Numbered from the stretch's first letter, positions 19,764 through 28,889 are shown. The stretch: DNA of 64,000 bases from an uncultured Anaerolineaceae bacterium (GCA_937920255.1 CALDSL010000003.1:1-64000); one strand, 5' to 3'. A program made the numbers and translations. The notes: generated by a model from the sequence alone, not told the origin.

Positions 19764-21116
19764 TTGAAGATAGCATCCCCGATCTATGTGATTGGACACG
19801 TCAACCCGGACACCGATTCGATCGCGTCTGCCATGGGCTATGCCTGGCTGCTGCGCGAACGCGACGGCGCTGATACCGTAGCGGCGCGTGCGGGCGCGTA
19901 TAACCCGCAGACGGTCTGGGTGCTCAAATATTTGGGCATGGAAGGGCCGATGCTGCTCACCGACGCCTCTCCGCGCTTTGAGTCCGTGATGCGGCGTTAC
20001 GATACGACCACGCCCGAGCGCCCGCTGCGCGAAGCCTGGGCAATTTCGGCTCGCACCGGGGGTATCGCCCCAATCCTGAACCCGGACGGTACGCCGTTCG
20101 GCCTGGTGACCGGGCGAAGCCTGTTTAACTTCCTCAGCCATCTGGTTGGACCGCACATCAAGCAGCAAGATCTCAAGCTGAACGATTTTCTGGAGATGCC
20201 CTGCAAAGATGCCGCCGATATTAACGTGGCTCGCTTTCAGGCCTCCACGCGCATTCGCGATGTAATCAACCGCATCCTGCGCGAGGAAGGTGATGAGTTC
20301 TGGGTGCTGGACGAAAACGGCTTCTATGCCGGTATCTGCCGCCAGCGCGACCTGCTCAACCCGCCACGGCTGCGCATCATCATGGTCGATCATAATGAGC
20401 CGGGGCAGGCGCTGGGCTCGCTGGAAGAGGCTGAATTGCTGGAAATTCTTGACCATCACCGCCTGGGCAATCCTTCCACCCACATGCCGATCAAATTCAC
20501 TGTGGATGTGGTGGGCAGCACCAGCACGCTGGTGTCGGAGCAGATCGCCGACGCCGGGTTGAGCGCTCCGCCGGCGATTGCCGGGATGTTGCTGGCCGGC
20601 CTGCTGTCGGACACGCTGATCCTGACCTCTCCCACGACGACCAACCGCGACAAAGATGCCGCGGAACGGCTGGGACGCTGGGCTTTCGCGGCTGGGAGCA
20701 AGCTCTCGGGCGAGACCATCAAGAGCTTTGGCGACAAAGTGGTCTCAGCCGGCGCGGGCCTGGCAGCGCGCGCGCCTCGCGAAATCGTCATCACCGATAT
20801 GAAAATTTACAACGGCGGCGGGTTGCAGTTCTCGATCTCGCAGGCCGAAGTGAACAACCTGTACGAAGTCAGCGAGCACCTGGAAAAGCTCACCCAGGCC
20901 TTGAATGACCTGCGCGTCAGCCGCGGTCTGGATTTCTCGATGCTCATGGTGACGGACGTGGTGCGCGGTTCCAGCCGCCTGCTGATTTCAAACCCACCGG
21001 CGGTGTTGAGCGATCTTCCATACCCGCCGCAGAACGACGGAACCCGCCAGGCGGAGGGGGTCGTCTCGCGCAAGAAGCAGCTTTTGCCGGTGGTTCTGGG
21101 CTTATTGGAGGCATAA
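19764..21116 (+). CDS. ppaC: Family II inorganic pyrophosphatase with CBS domains
   Basis: 450 residues from a TTG. DHH-type motifs: IGHVNPDTDSIASAMGYAW (metal His and two Asp), then an inserted pair of CBS domains (about residues 67-200, e.g. PFGLVTGRSLFNFL and DEFWVLDENGFYAGICRQRD), then IIMVDHNEPGQA and ILDHHRLGNP. The C-terminal DHHA2 domain ends with SRKKQLLP, the diphosphate-binding signature. It hydrolyses PPi; in the family CBS domains bind adenine nucleotides and tune activity. No DRTGG domain is evident. Its place in a cofactor operon suggests it removes PPi made by CofC and MocA. Confidence 0.92.
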   Translation: MKIASPIYVIGHVNPDTDSIASAMGYAWLLRERDGADTVAARAGAYNPQTVWVLKYLGMEGPMLLTDASPRFESVMRRYDTTTPERPLREAWAISARTGGIAPILNPDGTPFGLVTGRSLFNFLSHLVGPHIKQQDLKLNDFLEMPCKDAADINVARFQASTRIRDVINRILREEGDEFWVLDENGFYAGICRQRDLLNPPRLRIIMVDHNEPGQALGSLEEAELLEILDHHRLGNPSTHMPIKFTVDVVGSTSTLVSEQIADAGLSAPPAIAGMLLAGLLSDTLILTSPTTTNRDKDAAERLGRWAFAAGSKLSGETIKSFGDKVVSAGAGLAARAPREIVITDMKIYNGGGLQFSISQAEVNNLYEVSEHLEKLTQALNDLRVSRGLDFSMLMVTDVVRGSSRLLISNPPAVLSDLPYPPQNDGTRQAEGVVSRKKQLLPVVLGLLEA

Positions 21117-21119
21117 AGG

Positions 21120-21920
21120 ATGGGCCAAGCATCCATCATCCAAACCCTGGCCGAACTGGAAGCGAACGGCCGGGCGGGCGTGTTATGCACCATCATCGAG
21201 ACTAACGGGTCAACGCCGCGGCATGAGGGCAGCAAGATGCTGGTCTTTGCCGATGGCAGTTTCGTGGGAACCGTCGGCGGCGGCGAGATTGAAAACCGCG
21301 TACGCGAGACGGCCATGCAGGCGTTGAAGGATGGGAAATCCCGCGTACTCCGGTATAATATGATTGACCCGAGCAGGGGCGATCCCGGTGTATGTGGAGG
21401 TACAGTGGAGGTGTTTGTGGAGCCGTTTCTTCCACAACCGACTCTGGTCGTCGTGGGCGGCGGCCATGTGGGCAAGGCAGTGGCGCACCTGGCGCACTGG
21501 CTTGGGTTTCGGGTTGCCGTTTCCGACGACCGCCCGGAATTCTGCACCCCGGAGGCTAACCCGGATGCGGATATGTTTTACCCGGTGCCGATGGCGGAAC
21601 TGCCGGCACAAATGCAGATTAATCCCTATACCTACTTTGTTCTGACCACGCGCGGGTCGGCGGTGGACGTGGCCGGCCTGCCAGCCTTGCTGGCCAGCGA
21701 AGCTCCTTACATCGGCGTGATCGGTTCGCGCCGGCGCTGGGTGACCACGCGCAAGGCTTTGTTGGATGCCGGCGTACCTGAAGAACAGTTGAAGCGCGTC
21801 ATATCCCCGATGGGACTGGAGCTCAATGCAGAAACGCCGGAAGAGATCGCGGTGAGCATCCTGGCAGAAATCATCATGCTGCGCAATGCCGGTACCGGCA
21901 AGAGCATGGATATCGAATAA
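21120..21920 (+). CDS. xdhC: XdhC/CoxI-family molybdenum cofactor maturation protein
   Basis: 266 residues with VLCTIIETNGSTPRHEGSKMLVF and GTVGGGEIENRVRE at the N-terminus (XdhC/CoxI region) and a Rossmann segment with PTLVVVGGGHVGKAVAHLA and YIGVIGSRRRW. XdhC proteins bind the molybdenum cofactor and help sulfurate and insert it into xanthine dehydrogenase-type enzymes. The start is three bases past the pyrophosphatase stop and the next gene is a hydroxylase subunit. Confidence 0.92.
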   Translation: MGQASIIQTLAELEANGRAGVLCTIIETNGSTPRHEGSKMLVFADGSFVGTVGGGEIENRVRETAMQALKDGKSRVLRYNMIDPSRGDPGVCGGTVEVFVEPFLPQPTLVVVGGGHVGKAVAHLAHWLGFRVAVSDDRPEFCTPEANPDADMFYPVPMAELPAQMQINPYTYFVLTTRGSAVDVAGLPALLASEAPYIGVIGSRRRWVTTRKALLDAGVPEEQLKRVISPMGLELNAETPEEIAVSILAEIIMLRNAGTGKSMDIE

Positions 21921-21938
21921 CACGGAGGCCGAATAAAT

Positions 21939-23354
21939 ATGTGGCAGGAATGTATCAGCGCTACCACAGTGGAAGAAGCAGTTCAGGCTCTGGCGCAGAC
22001 AGGCAGCAACGCGCGCATCATCGCCGGCGGCACAGATCTGATCCTGGAGATGGAGCGCGGGGTTCGTCACGGGCTGCAAACGATTATTGACATTTCGCGG
22101 GTACATGGACTTGACCAGATTTGCCTGGACGAGGATGGTACGCTGTATCTGGGGCCGCTGGTGACGCATAACCACTGCGTCCAGTCGCATCTTGTGCGAG
22201 AACGCGCCTTCCCTCTGGCGAAAGCCGCCTGGGAAGTAGGATCGCCACAGATCCGCAACCGCGGCACCATCGCGGGCAATCTGATCACGGCTTCGCCGGC
22301 CAATGACACCATCACCCCGCTGATGGCGCTGGATGCGATTGTGGTGCTGCAATCGGTGCGCGGCAAGCGCAGCGTGCCGCTGAGCGCGTTTTACACCGGC
22401 GTTCGGCGTTCGGTGATGGAACCGGATGAAATGCTGGTGAACATCTGCATCCCTGGCGCGCAGGCCAACCGGCGCGGTACGTTTATCAAGTATGCGCTGC
22501 GGCGCGCGCAGGCCATATCGGTCGTCAATGCCGCTGTAGTACTGTCTATGAACGGCACAACCGTTGAAAGCGCCGCCATCACGCTGGGCGCCGTCGCGCC
22601 GGTGATCATCCATGCTACTGAGGCCGAACCGTATCTAGTGGGCAAGGAACTGACAGAAGAGGTGATGGAAAAAGCCGGTGAACTGGCAGCCAAATCCGCC
22701 CGGCCGATCGACGATGTGCGCGGCAGCGCGGTGTACCGGCGGGCGATGGTACGCGTGGTGGTGAAGCGCGCGCTGACCGCTCTGGCGCGCGGCGAAGAGC
22801 GCGCCGGGTACCCGGACGATCCGGTGCTGCTATGGGGCGGCGATTACAATGAGCCCTCGTATTTGCCCAACATTGTGCGCCATGCCGCCAGCGACCCGAT
22901 TGTGACCCACATCAACGGCAAGGAATACGTGTTCCACACCGGCCAGGACAAAACCCTGCTGCGTCTGCTGCGCGAAGAAGCCGGCCTGGTGGGAACGAAA
23001 GAAGGCTGCGCCGAAGGGGAATGTGGCGCCTGCACGGTATTCTTGGACGGCGTGGCGGTGATGAGCTGCATGGTCCCCGCGCCGCGCGCGCACGGCGCAG
23101 AAATCATCACGGTGGAAGGGCTTTCGGTGAATGGCAGCCTGCACCCGGTGCAGGAAGCGTTCATCGAAGAAGGTGCGGTGCAATGCGGTTACTGCACGCC
23201 GGGCTTCCTGATGTCAGCGGCCAAACTGCTGGAAGAAAAACCACAGCCGACCAAAGAAGACATCCAGGCATCGCTCACCGGGAATTTGTGCCGCTGCACC
23301 GGCTACTATAAAATTATCCAGGCTGTGGAGCGAGCCGCCGCGAAAGGGAGCTGA
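21939..23354 (+). CDS. Fused FAD-binding / 2Fe-2S subunit of a second molybdenum hydroxylase
   Basis: 471 residues. Residues 1-285 are a FAD-binding CoxM-type domain (ARIIAGGTDLILEME, then SPQIRNRGTIAGNLITASPAND). Residues about 320-470 are a two-cluster 2Fe-2S domain (EGCAEGECGACTVFLDG, then QCGYCTPGFLMSA and NLCRCTGYYKI). The arrangement is the reverse of the usual order in fused xanthine dehydrogenases, where the 2Fe-2S domain is N-terminal. The molybdenum subunit is encoded by the gene at 23760, with a small membrane-protein gene in between. Confidence 0.9.
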   Translation: MWQECISATTVEEAVQALAQTGSNARIIAGGTDLILEMERGVRHGLQTIIDISRVHGLDQICLDEDGTLYLGPLVTHNHCVQSHLVRERAFPLAKAAWEVGSPQIRNRGTIAGNLITASPANDTITPLMALDAIVVLQSVRGKRSVPLSAFYTGVRRSVMEPDEMLVNICIPGAQANRRGTFIKYALRRAQAISVVNAAVVLSMNGTTVESAAITLGAVAPVIIHATEAEPYLVGKELTEEVMEKAGELAAKSARPIDDVRGSAVYRRAMVRVVVKRALTALARGEERAGYPDDPVLLWGGDYNEPSYLPNIVRHAASDPIVTHINGKEYVFHTGQDKTLLRLLREEAGLVGTKEGCAEGECGACTVFLDGVAVMSCMVPAPRAHGAEIITVEGLSVNGSLHPVQEAFIEEGAVQCGYCTPGFLMSAAKLLEEKPQPTKEDIQASLTGNLCRCTGYYKIIQAVERAAAKGS

Positions 23355-23356
23355 TC

Positions 23357-23725
23357 ATGGGGCGCCATTCTCCGTACCAGTTTGAACAGCCGCGCACGAA
23401 TCGACAGGAAATTCATCCCATCTGGAGGCTGATTGGCCTGGCGATGCTGCTGTTGATCCCGTTTCTGTCCTACCTGGCGGCGATTGGGCTGCTGCAGGAG
23501 AATGCCAAACAGCGCTGGTTTCCCATTCCGGGCGATTTATTGATCCGCTGGGGAAATGACCCGATGCTGGGGATCAAAATTCTGTTGACCCTGGTGATCG
23601 CATTTCTCCTGTATATGATTTTTATGATGGTGACGTTCATCCTGAACCGCTTTATCGCGCCGCCGCGCTATGGGCCGACGGATGCGCCGCAGGATTCGTA
23701 CCGCGGGAGAAAGTACCGCCGTTAG
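23357..23725 (+). CDS. Small two-helix membrane protein of unknown function
   Basis: 122 residues with two hydrophobic segments (about 25-47 and 71-95), an N-terminal polar stretch and a basic C-terminus (SYRGRKYRR). No known family recognised. The ATG follows the stop of the FAD/2Fe-2S subunit by two bases and the gene precedes the molybdenum subunit, so it is embedded inside the second hydroxylase. It may anchor or regulate that enzyme at the membrane; this is inference from position only. Confidence 0.7.
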   Translation: MGRHSPYQFEQPRTNRQEIHPIWRLIGLAMLLLIPFLSYLAAIGLLQENAKQRWFPIPGDLLIRWGNDPMLGIKILLTLVIAFLLYMIFMMVTFILNRFIAPPRYGPTDAPQDSYRGRKYRR

Positions 23726-23759
23726 GTTCAGGCACGCCGCCGTTTTTTTGGAGGTTGAA

Positions 23760-25985
23760 ATGTCGTATGTGGGGCAATCGGTCCGCAGGCTGGATGCCGT
23801 CGGTAAAGTAACCGGAGAAGCGCCGTACCCTGGCGATATAGACATGCCCAACCAGGCGTATATGAAGATCCTCTTCGCCAGGCGGGCGCATGCGATTATT
23901 CGCAAGATTGACACGAGCGCCGCGGAGGCGATGGAAGGCGTTCTGGCGGTGTTCACCGCCAAAGACGTACCTGTCAACGAATACGGATTGATCGTGCCCG
24001 ACCAGCCGGTGCTGTGCGGGCCAGGTTCCAGCAAACCATACACTGACCGGGTGCGTTTTGTCGGGGATCAGGTGGCCCTGGTTGTAGCCGAGAGCGAGCA
24101 GATTGCCGACCGGGCGCGCGCGGCGATTGTGGTTGAGTACGAAGATCTACCACTGGTGGATGATCCGCTGGAAGCCGCCAAGGAAGGCGCGCTGCTGCTG
24201 CACCCTGACCGCGGATCGAACGTGTTTGTCAAATACCGCATCCGCAAGGGTTCGGTGGAAGAGGCCTTCCAGCGCGCGGATGTGATCATCGAAGGCGAGT
24301 ACCGCACCCCGGTGCAGGAACATGCCTACCTGCAGCCGGAGGCCGGGCTGGGTTACATCGACGAAGAAGGCCGCGTGACGGTCATCACCGGCGGGCAATG
24401 GGTGCATGAAGACCAGGAGCAGATCGCGCATTCGCTCAACCTGCCCAAAGACCGCGTGCGGGTGATTTACCCAGCCATCGGCGGCGCGTTTGGCGGGCGT
24501 GAAGATATGTCGGTGCAGATCGTGCTCGGGCTGGCAGCCATGCGGCTGCATGAGCGTGGGATCAACCGCCCGGTAAAGATCATCTGGAACCGGGAAGAAT
24601 CGATGATCGGCCACCACAAGCGCCACGCATTCTATATCCGCACGCGCTGGGGCGCCACCCGCGACGGCCGTGTGATCGCGGTCGAAGCCGATGTGACTTC
24701 GGACGGCGGCGCATACGTGTATACCTCGGGCAAGGTGCTGGGCAACGCAACCCTGCTCGTCACCGGCCCGTACGATATTGACAACGTCAAAGTCGACACG
24801 CGCTCGGTATATACCAACCATATCCCTGGCGGCGCATTCCGCGGGTTTGGCGGCCCGCAGGCGGCATTTGCCGCCGAAATGCAGATGAACAAACTCGCGC
24901 AGACGCTGGGCATCGACCCGGTGGAACTGCGCGAACGCAATATTTTCCGCGAGGGCTCACTGCTTTCGGTGATGACGCCGCTGCCGCCCGGCGTTACCAT
25001 GCCAGAGGTGCTGGAAAAGACCGCGCACGCCGCCGGGTGGGAAAAGACCGCCGCAGGCTGGCAGCGCCGCGGCCTGAGCGCGCAAAACCAGCCGGCCGGG
25101 CATATTCGCCGTGGAACCGGGGTTGCGATTGGCTTTAAGAACGTGGGTTTCTCTTTTGGCGCGCCCGAACACTGCTGGGCCACCATCGAGCTGCACGGCG
25201 GCGCGCGGGTCGAACGTGCTATTCTGCGCCACGCCGGCGCGGAGGTTGGGCAAGGCTCGCATAGCGCGTTTGTGCAGATGGCGGCCGAAGCGCTCGACCT
25301 GCCAATGGAATGCATTCAACTCATTGCCTCCGATACAGCCTACACCGATAATTCGGGCAGCGTTTCGGCCTCGCGCATGACGTTTATGGCGGGCAACGCC
25401 ATCCGCGGCGCGGCGCAGGCAGCGCTGGAAAAATGGAATGCCGAAGAGCGGCCGGCGGTCGCCGCGTACATGTACCGCCCGCCCAAAACCGAGCCGCTCG
25501 ACCCGGAAACCGGCAAGAGCGAGCCGAATTTTGCCTACGGATATGTGGGCGAAGTGGTGGAAGTGGAGGTCGACACCGAGACCGGGCAGGTGCGCCTGTT
25601 GAAAGTGATCTGCGTGGATGATGTTGGCAAGGCGATCAATCCGCAGCAGGTGCTGGGCCAGGTGGAAGGCGCGGTGGTTCAAGCCGCCGGCTACACCTTG
25701 ATGGAAGACTTCATCGAAAAAGACGGCCGGGTGCTGACGCCCTACCTGTCGAACTATCTCATCCCGACTGTTTTGGATATTCCGGAAACGGTCGAATCGC
25801 ACCTGTTGGAGTACGCCGACCCGATCGGACCTTGGGGCGCGCGCGGCATGGGCGAAATGCCCTATCTCCCGCTGGCCGCGGCGATCGTTTCAGCGGTGCA
25901 TGACGCCACCGGCGTGTGGATCAACGAGTTTCCGCTGACGGCGGAACGTGTCTTTGCCGCGCTTCACGGCGGAAAAGGCAAATAA
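23760..25985 (+). CDS. Molybdenum-binding catalytic subunit of the second hydroxylase (XdhA-like)
   Basis: 741 residues. YVGQSVRRLDAVGKVTGEAP opens it; the molybdopterin contacts IGGAFGGREDMS and PGGAFRGFGGPQAAF and the C-terminal GARGMGEMPYLPLAAAI with the catalytic Glu are all present. It should form a heteromer with the FAD/2Fe-2S protein encoded just upstream. The ATG at 23760 has TTGGAGG ahead of it; longer frames upstream overlap the small membrane protein and are unlikely. The substrate is unknown. Confidence 0.9.
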   Translation: MSYVGQSVRRLDAVGKVTGEAPYPGDIDMPNQAYMKILFARRAHAIIRKIDTSAAEAMEGVLAVFTAKDVPVNEYGLIVPDQPVLCGPGSSKPYTDRVRFVGDQVALVVAESEQIADRARAAIVVEYEDLPLVDDPLEAAKEGALLLHPDRGSNVFVKYRIRKGSVEEAFQRADVIIEGEYRTPVQEHAYLQPEAGLGYIDEEGRVTVITGGQWVHEDQEQIAHSLNLPKDRVRVIYPAIGGAFGGREDMSVQIVLGLAAMRLHERGINRPVKIIWNREESMIGHHKRHAFYIRTRWGATRDGRVIAVEADVTSDGGAYVYTSGKVLGNATLLVTGPYDIDNVKVDTRSVYTNHIPGGAFRGFGGPQAAFAAEMQMNKLAQTLGIDPVELRERNIFREGSLLSVMTPLPPGVTMPEVLEKTAHAAGWEKTAAGWQRRGLSAQNQPAGHIRRGTGVAIGFKNVGFSFGAPEHCWATIELHGGARVERAILRHAGAEVGQGSHSAFVQMAAEALDLPMECIQLIASDTAYTDNSGSVSASRMTFMAGNAIRGAAQAALEKWNAEERPAVAAYMYRPPKTEPLDPETGKSEPNFAYGYVGEVVEVEVDTETGQVRLLKVICVDDVGKAINPQQVLGQVEGAVVQAAGYTLMEDFIEKDGRVLTPYLSNYLIPTVLDIPETVESHLLEYADPIGPWGARGMGEMPYLPLAAAIVSAVHDATGVWINEFPLTAERVFAALHGGKGK

Positions 25986-26037
25986 CGGCGCGCAGAATGC
26001 CTCACGCTTTGAGCAGCGCCAGGAACGCGGATAACGG

Positions 26038-26850
26038 ATGACCTTCATTGCACTTCTTCGTGGCGGTGGTGATCTCGCCAGCGGCGTGGCCTACCGGCTG
26101 GCGCGCTGCGGGGCGCAGGTGGTGATTACCGAGTTGGAGCAACCGCGCGCGGTGCGGCGGCTGGTGAGCTTTTCGCAGGCGGTGTACGACGGCGAGATTG
26201 TCATTGAAGGGCTGCGCGGGCGCCGCGTGGAAGGCATCGACGCCGTACGCGAGACGCTGGAACGCGGCGAGATTGCCGTGATCGTAGACCCGCCCGCCGC
26301 GATCCACGCCGCCCTGCGGCCACATCTGCTGGTGGACGGGCGCATGATCAAGCGCGCACCGGAGCCGGAACTGCACATGGCCCGTTTGGTGGTGGGTCTC
26401 GGCCCGGGCTTCACCGCCGGCGCCGATTGCCACGCGGTGATCGAAACCATGCGCGGCGCTTATCTCGGCCGGGTGTACTGGCAGGGTTTGGCTGAAGCCG
26501 ACACCGGCCAGCCGGAAACCGTGCAGGGGCATCAGGGTGATCGCGTGATCCGCGCTCCAGTCGATGGCGTTCTGCAGGCCCACGCCCGGCTGGGATCTCA
26601 TCTGGACGCCGGGCAGCCAATCTGCAGCGTCGACGGGCATGAAGTCACAGCGCCGTTCGCAGGAAACCTGCGCGGTCTGATGATGCCGGGTTTGCAGGTT
26701 CGCTGCGGGGAAAAGATCGGCGACCTGGACCCGCGTGACGATCCGCGGCTGGCGCATCTGATTTCGGATAAAGCCCTGGCCATCGGCGGGGGAGTGCTGG
26801 AAGCGGTGCTTTCCCGCCCCGACATGCGACCGCTGTTCTGCCTGCCATGA
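26038..26850 (+). CDS. yqeB: YqeB / EF2563 family selenium-dependent molybdenum hydroxylase protein
   Basis: 270 residues: IALLRGGGDLASGVAYRLARCG at the N-terminus, VIVDPPAAI, RLVVGLGPGFTAGADCHAVIET and the C-terminal AIGGGVLEAV. This is the EF2563/YqeB family, known as a genomic marker of selenium-dependent molybdenum hydroxylases together with YqeC and SelD. A biotinyl/lipoyl-like fold segment (RAPVDGVLQAHARLGSHLDAG) is also recognisable. No selD is in this window. The stop overlaps the next start by four bases. Confidence 0.88.
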   Translation: MTFIALLRGGGDLASGVAYRLARCGAQVVITELEQPRAVRRLVSFSQAVYDGEIVIEGLRGRRVEGIDAVRETLERGEIAVIVDPPAAIHAALRPHLLVDGRMIKRAPEPELHMARLVVGLGPGFTAGADCHAVIETMRGAYLGRVYWQGLAEADTGQPETVQGHQGDRVIRAPVDGVLQAHARLGSHLDAGQPICSVDGHEVTAPFAGNLRGLMMPGLQVRCGEKIGDLDPRDDPRLAHLISDKALAIGGGVLEAVLSRPDMRPLFCLP

Positions 26851-28169
26851 AATTGCGCGACGCCTTCCGTCTCCATCCTTTGCCGCGCCTGGCGCTGACC
26901 GGCTCGGGCGGAAAAACGAGCGCGCTGTTTCAACTGGCGGGCGAATGGGACGGTCCGGTGCTGCTGACAACCACCACGCATCTTTCGGTGGAACAGGCGC
27001 AACGCGCCAGCCACCACTGGATGGTCAAGGACCCGCGCGAGCTGGTCGAACGCGAAACCGACCTGCTGCAGCCCGGGTCCACGCTGATCACCAGCGCGGA
27101 AGGCGCGGATGGCCGCACGCCGGGGGCCAGCGTGGAAGTTCTGGCGGCGCTGGTGGAAATTGCCGACACTTACGGTCTGCCGCTGCTGGTCGAAGCGGAC
27201 GGCTCGCGCATGCTGCCGCTCAAAGTGCCCGCTGAACATGAGCCGGCCGTACCGGTCTGGGCGGACACAGTGGTTGTCGTGGCGGGTCTCTCGGCCCTCG
27301 GGCGGCCGCTAACCGCCGAATGGGTGCACCGACCTGAGCGTTTCGCCGCGCTGGCGGATGCGCCATTGGGCAGCCCGATCAGCGCTGAGATGATCGCCCG
27401 CGTGCTGGTCAGCTCGCAGGGCGGAATGAAAGGCATTCCGCCTGGGGCAAGGCGCATCGCGCTGCTCAACCAGGCAGATACGCCCGAACAAGCCGCTGCC
27501 GCCGCGGAGATCGCCGCACTGCTGCAGCAGCATTACGATGCCGTGGTGTGCGCCTCACTGCAGCACGGACGCGTGGAGGCAGTGTATGAACGCGCGTGCG
27601 CGGTGATTCTGGCCGCGGGCAAGTCCGAGCGCTTTGGCGCGCCCAAGGTGCTGCTGGACTGGAGCGGCAAGCCTCTGGTGCGGCGCAGCGCCGAGGGCGC
27701 GCTGCAAGCCGGGCTGGAAACCGTGGTCGTCACCGGGGCGCATGACCGCGAAATCCGCGCGGCGCTGGAAGGCCTGCCGGTGCAGATCGTAGCCAACACG
27801 CGCTGGGAGGAAGGGCAGAGCACATCCCTCCAGGCCGGTCTGGCAGCCGTAGGCAATGCCGGTTCGGTGATTTTTCTGCTGGCCGACCAGCCGTTTGCCA
27901 GCGCTGAGGTTCTACACGCCCTGTTGGATGCTCACCAGCGTACGCTGGCGCCGGTGATTGCCCCGCGCGTGAACGGGCGCAGGGCCAACCCGGTGCTGTT
28001 TGACCAGGTGACCTTCACGGATCTGGAAAATGTGCGCGGCGACCAGGGCGGCAGGGCGGTGATGACGCATTGGCCGGTCACGTATGTGGACGTGGACGAC
28101 GCGCGCCTGCTGGTGGATATCGACACGCCCGAGGACTACCGCCGGCTGCTGGAAGCCGGAGACGAATGA
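26847..28169 (+). CDS. yqeC: YqeC fused to MocA-type cytidylyltransferase
   Basis: 440 residues. Residues 1-245 match the YqeC family (RLALTGSGGKTSALFQLA with a P-loop-like GSGGKTS, TTTTHLSVEQ, LLVEADGSRMLPLK, VVVAGLSALGRPL). Residues 250-440 are a nucleotidyltransferase of the MocA group (CAVILAAGKSERFGAPKVLL, VIFLLADQPF, DIDTPEDYRRL). MocA makes molybdopterin cytosine dinucleotide and releases PPi; YqeC goes with selenium-dependent molybdenum hydroxylases. The single-protein fusion joins the two maturation steps. Confidence 0.9.
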   Translation: MKLRDAFRLHPLPRLALTGSGGKTSALFQLAGEWDGPVLLTTTTHLSVEQAQRASHHWMVKDPRELVERETDLLQPGSTLITSAEGADGRTPGASVEVLAALVEIADTYGLPLLVEADGSRMLPLKVPAEHEPAVPVWADTVVVVAGLSALGRPLTAEWVHRPERFAALADAPLGSPISAEMIARVLVSSQGGMKGIPPGARRIALLNQADTPEQAAAAAEIAALLQQHYDAVVCASLQHGRVEAVYERACAVILAAGKSERFGAPKVLLDWSGKPLVRRSAEGALQAGLETVVVTGAHDREIRAALEGLPVQIVANTRWEEGQSTSLQAGLAAVGNAGSVIFLLADQPFASAEVLHALLDAHQRTLAPVIAPRVNGRRANPVLFDQVTFTDLENVRGDQGGRAVMTHWPVTYVDVDDARLLVDIDTPEDYRRLLEAGDE

Positions 28170-28777
28170 GCGTAAAAAGCAGCGGTCTCGCAGTCGGCGC
28201 GGTGGTTCTCGCCGCCGGGCAATCCAGGCGCATGGGAACGCCAAAGATGCTGTTGCCGTGGGGCGATACGACCGTCATCGGCCGTGTGGCGCGGTTGCTC
28301 AAAGATGCCGGGGTGGCGCAGATGGTGGTGGTGACCGGCGCCAACCGGACGGAAGTTGAGGCCGCCCTGCAAGAGGAAGAAATCCTTCTGGCGCATAACA
28401 GCCAGTACCAGCGCGGCGAGATGCTGACCTCACTTCAGGTGGGGCTGCACGCATTGCGTGAGGATATCCAGGCTGCGCTGGTGGTGCTGGGTGACCAGCC
28501 GCAGATTGAGGGCCAGGTGGTACGGCAAATCACTGAGCGTGCGGGCGAAAGCGCCCAGCCGCTGGTGGTTCCCAGCTACCAGAAACGCCGCGGGCATCCG
28601 TGGTTGGTGCGTCGCGCGCTGTGGTCCGAGCTATACGCGATGGATGGCGAGCGGGAGACGCTGCGCGATTTTCTCAACCGCCGCGCGCAGCAGATCGAGT
28701 ACGTAAACGTGGACACCGGCTCGGTGCTGCTCGACCTGGACACGCCTGAAGATTATCAAAGCCAGCGGCCGGATTAG
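28166..28777 (+). CDS. mocA: Second MocA/MobA-like nucleotidyltransferase
   Basis: 203 residues: VGAVVLAAGQSRRMGTPKML (GTP/CTP-binding loop), LLAHNSQYQRGEMLTSLQVGL, ALVVLGDQPQI and SVLLDLDTPEDYQ. It is a stand-alone MocA-type transferase for the molybdenum cofactor. The ATG overlaps the previous stop by four bases. Having both a fused and a free copy suggests either two different dinucleotide forms or enzyme-specific versions for the two hydroxylases. It is the last gene of the operon. Confidence 0.87.
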   Translation: MSVKSSGLAVGAVVLAAGQSRRMGTPKMLLPWGDTTVIGRVARLLKDAGVAQMVVVTGANRTEVEAALQEEEILLAHNSQYQRGEMLTSLQVGLHALREDIQAALVVLGDQPQIEGQVVRQITERAGESAQPLVVPSYQKRRGHPWLVRRALWSELYAMDGERETLRDFLNRRAQQIEYVNVDTGSVLLDLDTPEDYQSQRPD

Positions 28778-28799
28778 TTGTTCTAATACCGAATATAGG

Positions 28800-28876
28800 A
28801 AATAAACCGCGAAGAACGCGAAGAGCGCGAAGATTTTTTCCTTGCTCTTTCTTCGCGCTCTTCGCGGTTTATTTTT
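28800..28876. terminator. Bidirectional hairpin between convergent genes, made of GCGAAGA repeats
   Basis: The left arm (28800-28833) is AAATAAACCGCGAAGA followed by two more nine-base GCGAAGA-type repeats; the right arm (28850-28874) is its complement lacking one repeat, then a T-run. It lies between the plus-strand operon end and the minus-strand sirtuin gene, so it can end transcription both ways. The repeat unit itself resembles dispersed intergenic elements seen in many genomes. Confidence 0.7.
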
Positions 28877-28889
28877 TACGTTCCGCCTG

